DNA from: Holophagales bacterium UBA2201
GTDB lineage: Bacteria > Acidobacteriota > Thermoanaerobaculia > UBA2201
Assembly: GCA_002327305.1 (NCBI GenBank)
Contig: DCUZ01000104.1
Coordinates: forward strand, 1 to 20,504
Direction: 5' to 3'
DNA: 20,504 nt
The translations under genes and the position numbers were made by a program. The notes beneath the pieces are model-generated. The model saw only the letters and a program-made list of their open reading frames with translations, did not search any database and was not told the DNA's origin. Shown in pieces: positions 14,608-20,383 of the stretch (within the stretch, counting starts at the first letter, position 1; each line of letters starts with the position of its first letter).

Positions 14608-15591
14608 ATGACGAACCCTTTCCTCCCGCCCTGCCCCTTCTGCGGCGCCGCGGCCGAACCCGACGACCGCTTCTGCCCGTCGTGCGGCCGCGATCTCTAC
14701 GACCCGGAGGCCGCCGGCATTCCCCCACCCCTCCCCGCGCCACTCCAACCCCCACCCCTGCCGGCCTCTCCTTCCCCATCAAGCCGCGGGAAAGGGGTCC
14801 CCGGCTGGGCCGTCGCCCTGATGGTGGCCGGCGGGGCCGCCCTGCTGGCCGGCGGCGGATGGCTGGGATACCGCTCCTTCGCGGACTCCGCTTCCGCCGG
14901 TCGGGCCCCCGCCGGGACGGAAGCGTCTTCGGGTGGACAGGATGATCGCATTCCCTCCGCGGGAGGCGACGATCTTGCGCCGGAGGGGCGGGAGCCGGAA
15001 ATGGAGCCGGCCGATGGAACGACCTCTTCCGGCAGCGGTTGGGAACCCGAAGAGGAGGTCCGGGTCCCTCCCGCCGCCCCCGAGCAGTCCGCCCCCCCGG
15101 TCCAGGACCGCCCCCGGGAACGAAAGGATAACAAAGCCGATACCAGGCCGCCGTCATCCACCGCGCCCAAGCCGAAACCGAGAGCCCAACCCTCGTCACC
15201 GGGCGTCCCCGCCCCCGACCCGGCCCCGGTCCCGGACACGGACTCCTCCGCGGAACAGCCGGCCGCCGAGAGCAAGGGGCCGGCCGCCGCGCCGGCCCCC
15301 TCCCCCCCGGAACCGGCCATCGTTTTCAGCAAAACCTACGAATGCAGCCGCTACGCCGAGTTCCACGTGGACCCGGAGGAGGCCCTCGTCACCGTGGACG
15401 GAAAAGAGATCGGCAAGGCCGACCGGTGGGACGGGATGCATTTCCGCAAGGGGTATAAATTCCCCGGGCCCGGCACCTACGCGGTGAAGCTGTCCCTCCA
15501 GGGTTATCGGACCGAATGGGTCAAGATCGTCGTGCGGCCCGAGGCGAAAAAGAAGACGGCCAAGGTGGACCTGGAACTGGCCAAGGAATAG
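14608..15591 (+). CDS. Zinc-ribbon membrane protein with C-terminal PEGA-like domain
   Basis: A 327-residue protein anchored once in the inner membrane. An N-terminal zinc ribbon (Cys9, Cys12, Cys23, Cys26; CPFCG and CPSCG) is followed by a short Pro-rich linker and a transmembrane helix at about 66-86. A long low-complexity Pro/Ala/Glu region (about 90-250) comes next and could span the periplasm. Residues about 254-327 resemble a PEGA domain (EFHVDPEEALVTVDGKEIG, then PGPGTYAVKLSLQGYRTEW and a closing strand), a beta-sandwich often found in envelope proteins. The start at 14608 has GAGAGGA just upstream; a longer frame from TTG 14530 is rejected. The gene lies directly after the FHA relic and the FHA/protease gene and shares their zinc ribbon-Pro-helix plan, so a functional link with the FHA protein is plausible but inferred. 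Confidence 0.8.
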   Translation: MTNPFLPPCPFCGAAAEPDDRFCPSCGRDLYDPEAAGIPPPLPAPLQPPPLPASPSPSSRGKGVPGWAVALMVAGGAALLAGGGWLGYRSFADSASAGRAPAGTEASSGGQDDRIPSAGGDDLAPEGREPEMEPADGTTSSGSGWEPEEEVRVPPAAPEQSAPPVQDRPRERKDNKADTRPPSSTAPKPKPRAQPSSPGVPAPDPAPVPDTDSSAEQPAAESKGPAAAPAPSPPEPAIVFSKTYECSRYAEFHVDPEEALVTVDGKEIGKADRWDGMHFRKGYKFPGPGTYAVKLSLQGYRTEWVKIVVRPEAKKKTAKVDLELAKE

Positions 15592-15651
15592 TCCGGCGAC
15601 GGGCCCCGGACCGCCGCCTTCCGGGAGGCCCGTAGCGGACGGTGAAGGATC

Positions 15652-16206
15652 CTACTTCCAGACCCCCTTCCATTCACAGGCGGCGGCGCCGCGCCGGGCG
15701 CACGCCTCGTGCAGCATGTGGATGTCCTGCGCCCCGGAGAGCTCCAGCGCCCGCTCCAGCCAGCCCGTCACCCGGTGGCACATGGCTTCGTCCTGCGGCC
15801 GCAACCCCTCCAGCCGGAGGAGAGCGGACTGGGCGGTGCCCTCCACCTTGACCATCTTCCCCTCGCTGTAGTAGTTGCTCCACACCTGGATGGTGAATTT
15901 CAGCATGAACGACGGGGTCCCCACCTTGAAAAACACCTTGTAGACCGTGTTGAGGCCGTCGTCGCAGGATTGCCGTCCCAGGGTGCGGAACAACTCCCCC
16001 GGGTCGCCCGGCGTCTCCGCCGCCATGGCATGCATGAGATCGTACAGGACGGATGCCTCGTACCACGATGCGGTGAGGAGCGGCCTCTCCACCACGCTTC
16101 TCTGCTCTTCGGCAAGGCGGCCCAGGACCCTCTCGACCTGCGCCGTGGTGTAATGCTCCCGGAGATAATTCATGCTGGAGCGGAGGGCGGAACCTTTGAC
16201 CTTCAT
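15652..16206 (-). CDS. DUF2378 (TIGR02265) family protein, paralogue 2
   Basis: A 184-residue homologue of the gene at 7094, aligned without gaps. Shared blocks are MKVKGSALRS, ETPGDP, QSC-DGLNT, FFKVGTPSF and ACEWK near the end. Cys81, Cys143, Cys169, Cys177, Trp149, Trp179 and Trp183 match paralogue 1. Its ribosome site (AAAGGAGG followed by CCGCC) is also close to that of paralogue 1, suggesting that the duplication included the leader. Divergence elsewhere is substantial, so the duplication is not recent. It is the last gene of a minus-strand cluster with the cupin and dimethylargininase genes but has its own TATAAT box. It converges on the PEGA gene, 60 nt away. Ligand and output are unknown; cytoplasmic, since there is no signal peptide. 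Confidence 0.8.
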   Translation of the reverse strand: MKVKGSALRSSMNYLREHYTTAQVERVLGRLAEEQRSVVERPLLTASWYEASVLYDLMHAMAAETPGDPGELFRTLGRQSCDDGLNTVYKVFFKVGTPSFMLKFTIQVWSNYYSEGKMVKVEGTAQSALLRLEGLRPQDEAMCHRVTGWLERALELSGAQDIHMLHEACARRGAAACEWKGVWK

Positions 16207-16233
16207 GGCGGCCTCCTTTGTGGGATGCCATTG

Positions 16234-16239
16234 ATTATA
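16234..16239 (-). promoter_or_regulatory. -10 box (TATAAT) for DUF2378 paralogue 2
   Basis: A perfect TATAAT on the minus strand, 27 nt before the ATG at 16206, with AAAGGAGG between. It lacks the extended TG, and no -35 could be assigned. Confidence 0.5.
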
Positions 16240-16274
16240 CCCCTCGGGCTACCCTTTTTGGGGGAGACTTCGGC

Positions 16275-16748
16275 CTACCCCGTCAGGTCCCGGATCCATT
16301 CCCGGTATTGGGGGTACTCCCCCTCCAGCCGCCCCCCCTCCCCCGCCTCGAAATCGGCGGGTTCGAACCCCGGGGCCACGGTGGTCCCCATCAGGGCGAA
16401 TGCTCCCCCCGGCCGCAGGCGCGCCCCCTGCCACCATCCCCCCGGCACCAGGGCCTGCGGCCGCATCCCCGCGCCCACGTCCGGCCCGAGAACGCGCACC
16501 TCGCCCGTCCCATCCGGCCGGAGGACCAACTGCTCCACGGGGTCGCCCAGATAGAAATGGAAGATCTCGTCCTGCGGCAGGCGGTGGAGCCGGGAACGGC
16601 TCTCCGGAGTGAGGAGATAGTAGATGGCGGTGGAGACGGCGCGGCCGGGCCCGGCGGCGCGGTGGGTCTCCCGGAAAAACCCCCCCTCGGGTTCGAGGGG
16701 TTCCAGGCCCAGGAGGCGGATGAGGTCCTCGGCCGAAGGGCGGCTCAC
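16275..16748 (-). CDS. DUF985 (cupin_5) family protein
   Basis: A 157-residue single-domain cupin of the DUF985/YML079-like family, whose members form beta-barrels that probably bind a small molecule; activity is unproven. Family hallmarks are LLGLEPLEPEGGFFRETHR, STAIYYLLTPESRSRLHRL, DEIFHFYLGDPVEQLVL, LVPGGWWQGARL and ALMGTTVAPGFEPADFE near the end. Length is complete. The start is a GTG at 16748 with no Shine-Dalgarno sequence; it overlaps the TGA of a 23-codon ORF in the arrangement GTGA, so translation may depend on re-initiation. The dimethylargininase gene lies upstream in the same direction, 126 nt away. Confidence 0.88.
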   Translation of the reverse strand: MSRPSAEDLIRLLGLEPLEPEGGFFRETHRAAGPGRAVSTAIYYLLTPESRSRLHRLPQDEIFHFYLGDPVEQLVLRPDGTGEVRVLGPDVGAGMRPQALVPGGWWQGARLRPGGAFALMGTTVAPGFEPADFEAGEGGRLEGEYPQYREWIRDLTG

Positions 16749-16816
16749 GGGATGAAGAAGAAGCCGGCGGCCATGCCGGCCAGGAGGCCGGTCCGGCCGG
16801 ATTTCGGTGCGTTCAT
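16745..16816 (-). CDS. Tiny 23-residue hydrophobic ORF coupled to the cupin gene
   Basis: The frame encodes MNAPKSGRTGLLAGMAAGFF plus FIP. It has a basic N-terminus and a short hydrophobic run, like a small membrane peptide or a leader peptide. Its TGA overlaps the GTG start of the cupin gene. An extended -10 (TGaTATCGT, 16824-16832) lies 7 nt before its ATG, the same spacing as in the other probable leaderless genes here, and there is no Shine-Dalgarno sequence. This is weak evidence, since a frame this short arises easily by chance in GC-rich DNA. Confidence 0.3.
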   Translation of the reverse strand: MNAPKSGRTGLLAGMAAGFFFIP

Positions 16817-16823
16817 GGACTCT

Positions 16824-16832
16824 ACGATATCA
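16824..16832 (-). promoter_or_regulatory. Possible extended -10 (TGaTATCGT) before the tiny ORF and cupin gene
   Basis: On the minus strand TG, one base, then TATCGT. It could start a leaderless transcript at the ATG of the 23-codon ORF, making the cupin gene independent of the dimethylargininase gene upstream. Confidence 0.35.
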
Positions 16833-16874
16833 AGAGAAACGCCTTCTGTCCAGGGCCGCCTGCGCGGCGGGGCC

Positions 16875-17678
16875 TCAGGCGCCTCTTGCGCGGAACACCA
16901 GGCTACAGCAGGTGACCGCCCCCTCGGCCTTTTGCAGTTCCGTCATGTCCACCGGGCGGACGCGGACGCCCGCGGCCTCGAGGCGCCGACGGGTCCGGGG
17001 GAAGGAATCGGGGCTCACCACCTGTCCCCCGATGGCCAGGACATTGGCGGCGAACGGCTCCGCCGGGTCCACCTCCAGCGTCCGCCGGCCCGGAAAGGCC
17101 GACGGATCCACCCAGGCCGGGTTCAGGAGCAGGAGGTCCTCCCCCGCCCGGGTGACCGCCGACTTCAGGTGAAGACAGCCGGCGACCGATACGGGGACAA
17201 CCGCGTAGCCGTACGGCGACAGCAGGCGGCCGAGCTGGTCCGCGGCCGCCGCGCTGGTGCGGGAGGAGAGCCCCACATACAGCGTGCGGCCGAGCACGAG
17301 GACGTCGCCGCCGTCGAGCGTGGCGGGGTCCTCCAGCCGCAGAAGGGGGCGGAAGGGCGCCAGCGCCCCGGCCACCGCCGCCGTTTCGGGGCGCCGGCTG
17401 GCGGCCCCGGGGCGCGCGATGACGGCCACCTCGTCCAGGACGACGGCGGTGTCCTCCACGAAGACCGAATCGGGCAGGTCGGGGTCGGCGGGCAGGCGGA
17501 TGAGGCGGCACCCCAGCGACTCCAGGAGGGCCTCGTACCCGGCGTGCTGGGCGCGGGCCAGGCCGACGGCGATGGGGGCGCGCTCCAGGTGCGTGAGTTC
17601 GCACCGCCCCAGGGAGGGGCTGACCTCCCGGGTCACGGCGGTCCAGTCAAGGCGGCGGGGAGCGAAAACCTGTGTCAT
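16875..17678 (-). CDS. ddaH: Dimethylarginine dimethylaminohydrolase (dimethylargininase)
   Basis: A 267-residue enzyme of the guanidino-modifying (pentein) superfamily. Dimethylargininase hydrolyses N-omega-methylated arginines to citrulline and methylamines. The catalytic nucleophile is Cys257 in AVTCCSLVF near the C-terminus, matching the T-C-x-S context of known DDAH enzymes. The catalytic His170 is in GCLHLKSAVT. The substrate-guanidinium acidic residues lie in DSVFVEDTAVV (Asp70, Glu75, Asp76) and LDGGDVLVLG. The compact length excludes bacterial arginine deiminase, which is about 400 residues. It is cytoplasmic. The ATG at 17678 has no ribosome site, and a TACAAT box lies 14 nt upstream, giving a very short leader. 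It is divergent from DUF2378 paralogue 3, with overlapping promoter boxes. Whether the true substrate is methylarginine or another guanidine is not certain. Confidence 0.9.
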   Translation of the reverse strand: MTQVFAPRRLDWTAVTREVSPSLGRCELTHLERAPIAVGLARAQHAGYEALLESLGCRLIRLPADPDLPDSVFVEDTAVVLDEVAVIARPGAASRRPETAAVAGALAPFRPLLRLEDPATLDGGDVLVLGRTLYVGLSSRTSAAAADQLGRLLSPYGYAVVPVSVAGCLHLKSAVTRAGEDLLLLNPAWVDPSAFPGRRTLEVDPAEPFAANVLAIGGQVVSPDSFPRTRRRLEAAGVRVRPVDMTELQKAEGAVTCCSLVFRARGA

Positions 17679-17688
17679 ACTGTATTCG

Positions 17689-17698
17689 TATTATTGTA
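17689..17698. promoter_or_regulatory. Overlapping divergent -10 boxes
   Basis: TATTAT on the plus strand (17689-17694) serves the DUF2378 gene at 17750. TACAAT on the minus strand (17693-17698) serves ddaH at 17678. The two hexamers share two base pairs, so one polymerase would exclude the other. No -35 is clear on either side. Confidence 0.35.
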
Positions 17699-17709
17699 CG
17701 ACCGAGCGT

Positions 17710-17728
17710 GGGGGAAGTTTCGTCCCCC
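17710..17728 (+). other. Hairpin in the 5' leader of DUF2378 paralogue 3
   Basis: GGGGGA (17710-17715) pairs with TCCCCC (17723-17728) over a 7-nt loop. It would lie near the 5' end of the predicted mRNA, upstream of the GAAAGGGG ribosome site. Possible stability element; function unknown. Confidence 0.3.
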
Positions 17729-17749
17729 CGTGAAAGGGGCATCAATCCG

Positions 17750-18310
17750 ATGAAGATCGCCAAAAGCGTCATCAAAACCAGGATCGCCTTCGTCAGGGAG
17801 CATTTCGGCGAGGAGGGGTGGGAGCGGGTCCTGGGGGCCCTGCCGCCCGAGGACCAGCACGAGTTGAGGGGGATCATCGCGGGGGTGGGCTGGCTCCCCT
17901 TCGAAACGGGGGCGCGCCTCGACGCCGCCATCGTGGAGGTGCTGGCGGGCGGCGACCCCGGCGTCTTCGAGGCCATCGGCGCCAAATCGGCGCGGGAGAA
18001 CCTCCGGACGGTCCACCGCCCCTTTTTGGCCCAGGGGCATCCGCAGAAATTCCTGGAAAAGGCCGACTCCATCTACAAGTATTACTACGACACCGGGCGC
18101 CGGACCTTCGAGTCCGTGAGCGAGACCGAGGGGGTCCTCACCACCCATGACGCGGAGACCTTCTCCGCGGTGGACTGCCTCACCGTCATCGGCTGGTACA
18201 AGGAGGCGCTCAAGATGTGCGGCGCCGTCTCGGTGGAGATGACGGAGGAGGAGTGCAGGGCCAAGGGCGGAGCGGTCTGCCGCTACCGGATCCGCTGGAC
18301 GACGGCATAG
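17750..18310 (+). CDS. DUF2378 (TIGR02265) family protein, paralogue 3
   Basis: A 186-residue soluble member of the same family as the genes at 7094 and 15652, but the most divergent. It begins MKIAKSVIKTRIAFVREHFG with EEGWERVLGALPPED, the usual DUF2378 opening, and has YKYYYDTG and GWYKEALKMCG. Cys143, Trp149, Cys169, Cys177 and Trp183 align exactly with the two other copies, while Cys81 and the FFKVGTPSF block are missing. The start at 17750 follows GAAAGGGG at about 11 nt. The frame stays open upstream to 17672, but that part covers the promoter. It is divergent from ddaH. The family is proposed to sense small molecules through a V4R/H-NOX-like fold; no haem-ligand His could be assigned, so ligand and partner are unknown. 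Confidence 0.78.
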   Translation: MKIAKSVIKTRIAFVREHFGEEGWERVLGALPPEDQHELRGIIAGVGWLPFETGARLDAAIVEVLAGGDPGVFEAIGAKSARENLRTVHRPFLAQGHPQKFLEKADSIYKYYYDTGRRTFESVSETEGVLTTHDAETFSAVDCLTVIGWYKEALKMCGAVSVEMTEEECRAKGGAVCRYRIRWTTA

Positions 18311-18351
18311 CCGCCCCCCCCATTTGGGGGACTCCCGGCCCGCGGCCCTTG

Positions 18352-18360
18352 TGTTACAAT
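18352..18360 (+). promoter_or_regulatory. Extended -10 promoter (TGtTACAAT), probably leaderless
   Basis: TG, one base, then TACAAT at 18355-18360. The ATG of the PilZ gene begins at 18367, only 6 nt later, so transcription should start at the start codon. No Shine-Dalgarno sequence is present. Confidence 0.55.
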
Positions 18361-18366
18361 CCCGGC

Positions 18367-19071
18367 ATGAAGTCCTCCCTGATCCTCCTGTTCAATCTGC
18401 CCAAGGACGGGATGGAACCCATGGTCAAGATCCTGATGGACTCGGCCTTCTCCATCCATTCGGCCGCCACGGTGGGTGAACTCTACCGCAACCTGGACGC
18501 CTACGACTACCAACTGGCCATCCTGGGATTCCCGGCCCCGGGATTCGAGCCGCGGGAGTTCATCACGGTCCTGCGGGGGCGCTCCTGCCGCAACCGGGGC
18601 GCGTCCCTCCTCCTTCTGGTGCCCGAGGGACAGGATCAACCCTATCTCACCTTCCTCGGCAAGGGGGCCAACGGGATCCTCCCCGCCAATGCCCCGGGCG
18701 ACCTGCTGGAGGCCGAGATCGCCCGCCTCACGCAGGTTGCGCCCCGCCTCCAGGGAAAGTTCCTCCTCCGCCTCAAACGCGAACAGGACCGCAAGCAGAC
18801 GATGTACCTCTGCCAGACGCAGAACCTCAGCCGGACGGGGGTGTTCCTGGCCACGACCATGAAACTCCCCGTGGACACCCCGGTCTCCTTCGAGTTCCCC
18901 CTTCCCGACAATCGCACCGTCATCCGGGGCGATGCGCTGGTGGTCCGGCATGCCCAGCGGGGGCGCGAAAGCGACGGGATGGCCCTGCAATTCACCGACT
19001 TCCGCGGCGCCGGGGGGGAGGACCTGCTCCGGTTCCTCTCGGCGCTGGCCCCCCCCGCCAAGCCCTCGTAG
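18367..19071 (+). CDS. PilZ-domain protein with N-terminal receiver-like domain
   Basis: A 234-residue cytoplasmic c-di-GMP receptor candidate. Residues 1-120 look like a degenerate response-regulator receiver (LILLFNLPKDGMEPMVKIL, YDYQLAILGFPAPG, ASLLLLVPEGQ and GANGILPANAPGDLL); the aspartate normally phosphorylated after the third strand is absent from AILGF, so it is probably a pseudo-receiver. The PilZ domain (about 130-228) has both binding motifs: RxxxR at Arg138-Arg142 (REQDR) and N-x-S-x-x-G at Asn153-Gly158 (NLSRTG), so binding is likely. This could be a target of the c-di-GMP pool controlled by the HD-GYP protein at 3601. The ATG at 18367 sits 6 nt after a -10 box. The radical SAM gene follows 8 nt after the stop codon. 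Confidence 0.87.
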   Translation: MKSSLILLFNLPKDGMEPMVKILMDSAFSIHSAATVGELYRNLDAYDYQLAILGFPAPGFEPREFITVLRGRSCRNRGASLLLLVPEGQDQPYLTFLGKGANGILPANAPGDLLEAEIARLTQVAPRLQGKFLLRLKREQDRKQTMYLCQTQNLSRTGVFLATTMKLPVDTPVSFEFPLPDNRTVIRGDALVVRHAQRGRESDGMALQFTDFRGAGGEDLLRFLSALAPPAKPS

Positions 19072-19079
19072 GCGGCTGT

Positions 19080-20351
19080 GTGCGTCCGCCCCCCGGCGGC
19101 GTCCTCCTCCTCCACTTCGCCAAGCCGAACCGCAACGCCTTCGTCGCCCTCCTGGGGGCGCTGGAGGCCGCCGGCGGGGCCGATGCCCTCACGGTGGAGT
19201 GCCTTCCCGATCCCGACGCGATGGCCGGCCGCTGCCGGGCCCCGGGCCGCTCCCCCGCCGTGGCGGCCTTCTCCTTCTTCACGGCCCAGGCGCCGGCGAT
19301 GGAGGCCCTGCTCGCCCGTTGCCGGCGGGCGGCGGGCGGGGGCGTCCTCTTCCTGGCCGGAGGCCCCCACCCCACCGGCGCCCCGGAGGATACCCTGCGG
19401 ATGGGGTTCGACTATGTCCTGGCCGGCGAGGGGGAGCGGTCCTTTCCGGCCTTCATGGAGGCGGTGATGGAGGGGCGCGATCCGGGGGAGACCCCGGGCG
19501 CCGCCCGCCTGGGCCCCGGCGGCCGCCTCCACATCCGTCCGATGCCGCCCCCGGTCGACCTGGACCTCTTCCCCCCGGCGTCCCCCCGGTTCCGGCGGTT
19601 CGGCCCCCTGGAGATCTCTCGGGGCTGCCCCTTCGCCTGCGCCTACTGCCAGACCCCGCGCCTGGCGGGCCGGCGGATGCGCCACCGGAAGGCGGAGGGA
19701 TTGGTCCCGACCGCCGGGGCGATGCGCCGCCGCGGGATGCGCGACTTCCGGTTCATCACCCCCAACGCCTTCGCCTACGGCTCGCGCGACGGACGGACCC
19801 CGGACCCGGAGGCGATGGAGGGGCTCCTGCGCGCCCTGCGGGAGGCCGCGGGCCCCGAAGCGCGTCTCCACTTCGGCTCCTTCCCCTCGGAGGTGCGGCC
19901 GGAGAGCGTCACCCCCGAGGCCCTCTCCCTCGTCCGCCGGTACGCCGACACCCGGGAACTGGTCATCGGCGCGCAGTCGGGAAGCCCGCGGATGCTGGAG
20001 AGGTGCCGCAGGCGGCACGGCCCCGACGAAGTGGTCCTGGCGGTGGAACGGACCGTCCGCGCCGGCCTGGGCGCCTGCGTGGACTTCATCTTCGGCATGC
20101 CCGGAGAGCGCGAAGGGGACCAGCGGGCCACGGCGCGGCTGATGGAGGCGTGCGTCCGCCTGGGGGCCCGGATCCACGCCCACGCCTTCACCCCCCTGCC
20201 GGGGACCCCGTGGGCGCAGGAGGCGCCCGTCCCCATGGGCGGCGCACTGCTGGCAACCGTCCACGCCCTCCTCGGCCGCGGACGCCTCTTCGGGGAGTGG
20301 CGCGCGCGGAGACCGGAGGAACGGCCGCGGCGCCGCCCCCCGCCGATTTGA
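19080..20351 (+). CDS. B12-binding-type radical SAM protein (MJ_1487/TIGR04013-like)
   Basis: A 423-residue iron-sulphur enzyme. The radical SAM cluster motif is CxxxCxxC at Cys183, Cys187 and Cys190 (SRGCPFACAYCQTP). The N-terminal 140 residues have the cobalamin-binding-like Rossmann layout (VAAFSFFTAQAPAMEALLAR, LFLAGGPHPTGAPEDTL, DYVLAGEGERSFPAFMEA) but lack the DxHxxG cobalamin-His motif. This arrangement resembles the TIGR04013 family; substrate unknown. The later barrel strands include VIGAQSGSPRMLERC and VDFIFGMPGEREGDQ, then AHAFTPLPGTPW. The start is a GTG at 19080, 8 nt past the PilZ gene, with no clear ribosome site, so translational coupling is likely. The C-terminus ends in an Arg/Pro-rich tail, RRPEERPRRRPPPI. 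Its TGA stop codon forms part of the next gene's promoter. Confidence 0.85.
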   Translation: MRPPPGGVLLLHFAKPNRNAFVALLGALEAAGGADALTVECLPDPDAMAGRCRAPGRSPAVAAFSFFTAQAPAMEALLARCRRAAGGGVLFLAGGPHPTGAPEDTLRMGFDYVLAGEGERSFPAFMEAVMEGRDPGETPGAARLGPGGRLHIRPMPPPVDLDLFPPASPRFRRFGPLEISRGCPFACAYCQTPRLAGRRMRHRKAEGLVPTAGAMRRRGMRDFRFITPNAFAYGSRDGRTPDPEAMEGLLRALREAAGPEARLHFGSFPSEVRPESVTPEALSLVRRYADTRELVIGAQSGSPRMLERCRRRHGPDEVVLAVERTVRAGLGACVDFIFGMPGEREGDQRATARLMEACVRLGARIHAHAFTPLPGTPWAQEAPVPMGGALLATVHALLGRGRLFGEWRARRPEERPRRRPPPI

Positions 20352-20357
20352 TACAAT
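20349..20357 (+). promoter_or_regulatory. Extended -10 promoter (TGaTACAAT) built on a stop codon
   Basis: The TGA stop codon of the radical SAM gene (20349-20351) supplies the TG and spacer base of the extended -10; TACAAT follows at 20352-20357. The ATG at 20384 is 26 nt downstream with AGAGGAGG at 20371-20378. Confidence 0.55.
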
Positions 20358-20383
20358 AAACCGGTCATCGAGAGGAGGTAGTC

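Noticed and set aside
16218..17753. 511-residue plus-strand frame opposite the cupin and ddaH genes
   Set aside because: The minus-strand genes show intact family motifs and catalytic residues; the plus-strand frame does not.
18311..18330. C-run/G-run hairpin as terminator after DUF2378 paralogue 3
   Set aside because: CCCCC-ATTT-GGGGG can fold, but no T-run follows.
18932..20359. 475-residue plus-strand frame overlapping the radical SAM gene
   Set aside because: It is the +2 shadow of the radical SAM gene, very Pro/Arg-rich, and lacks any motif.
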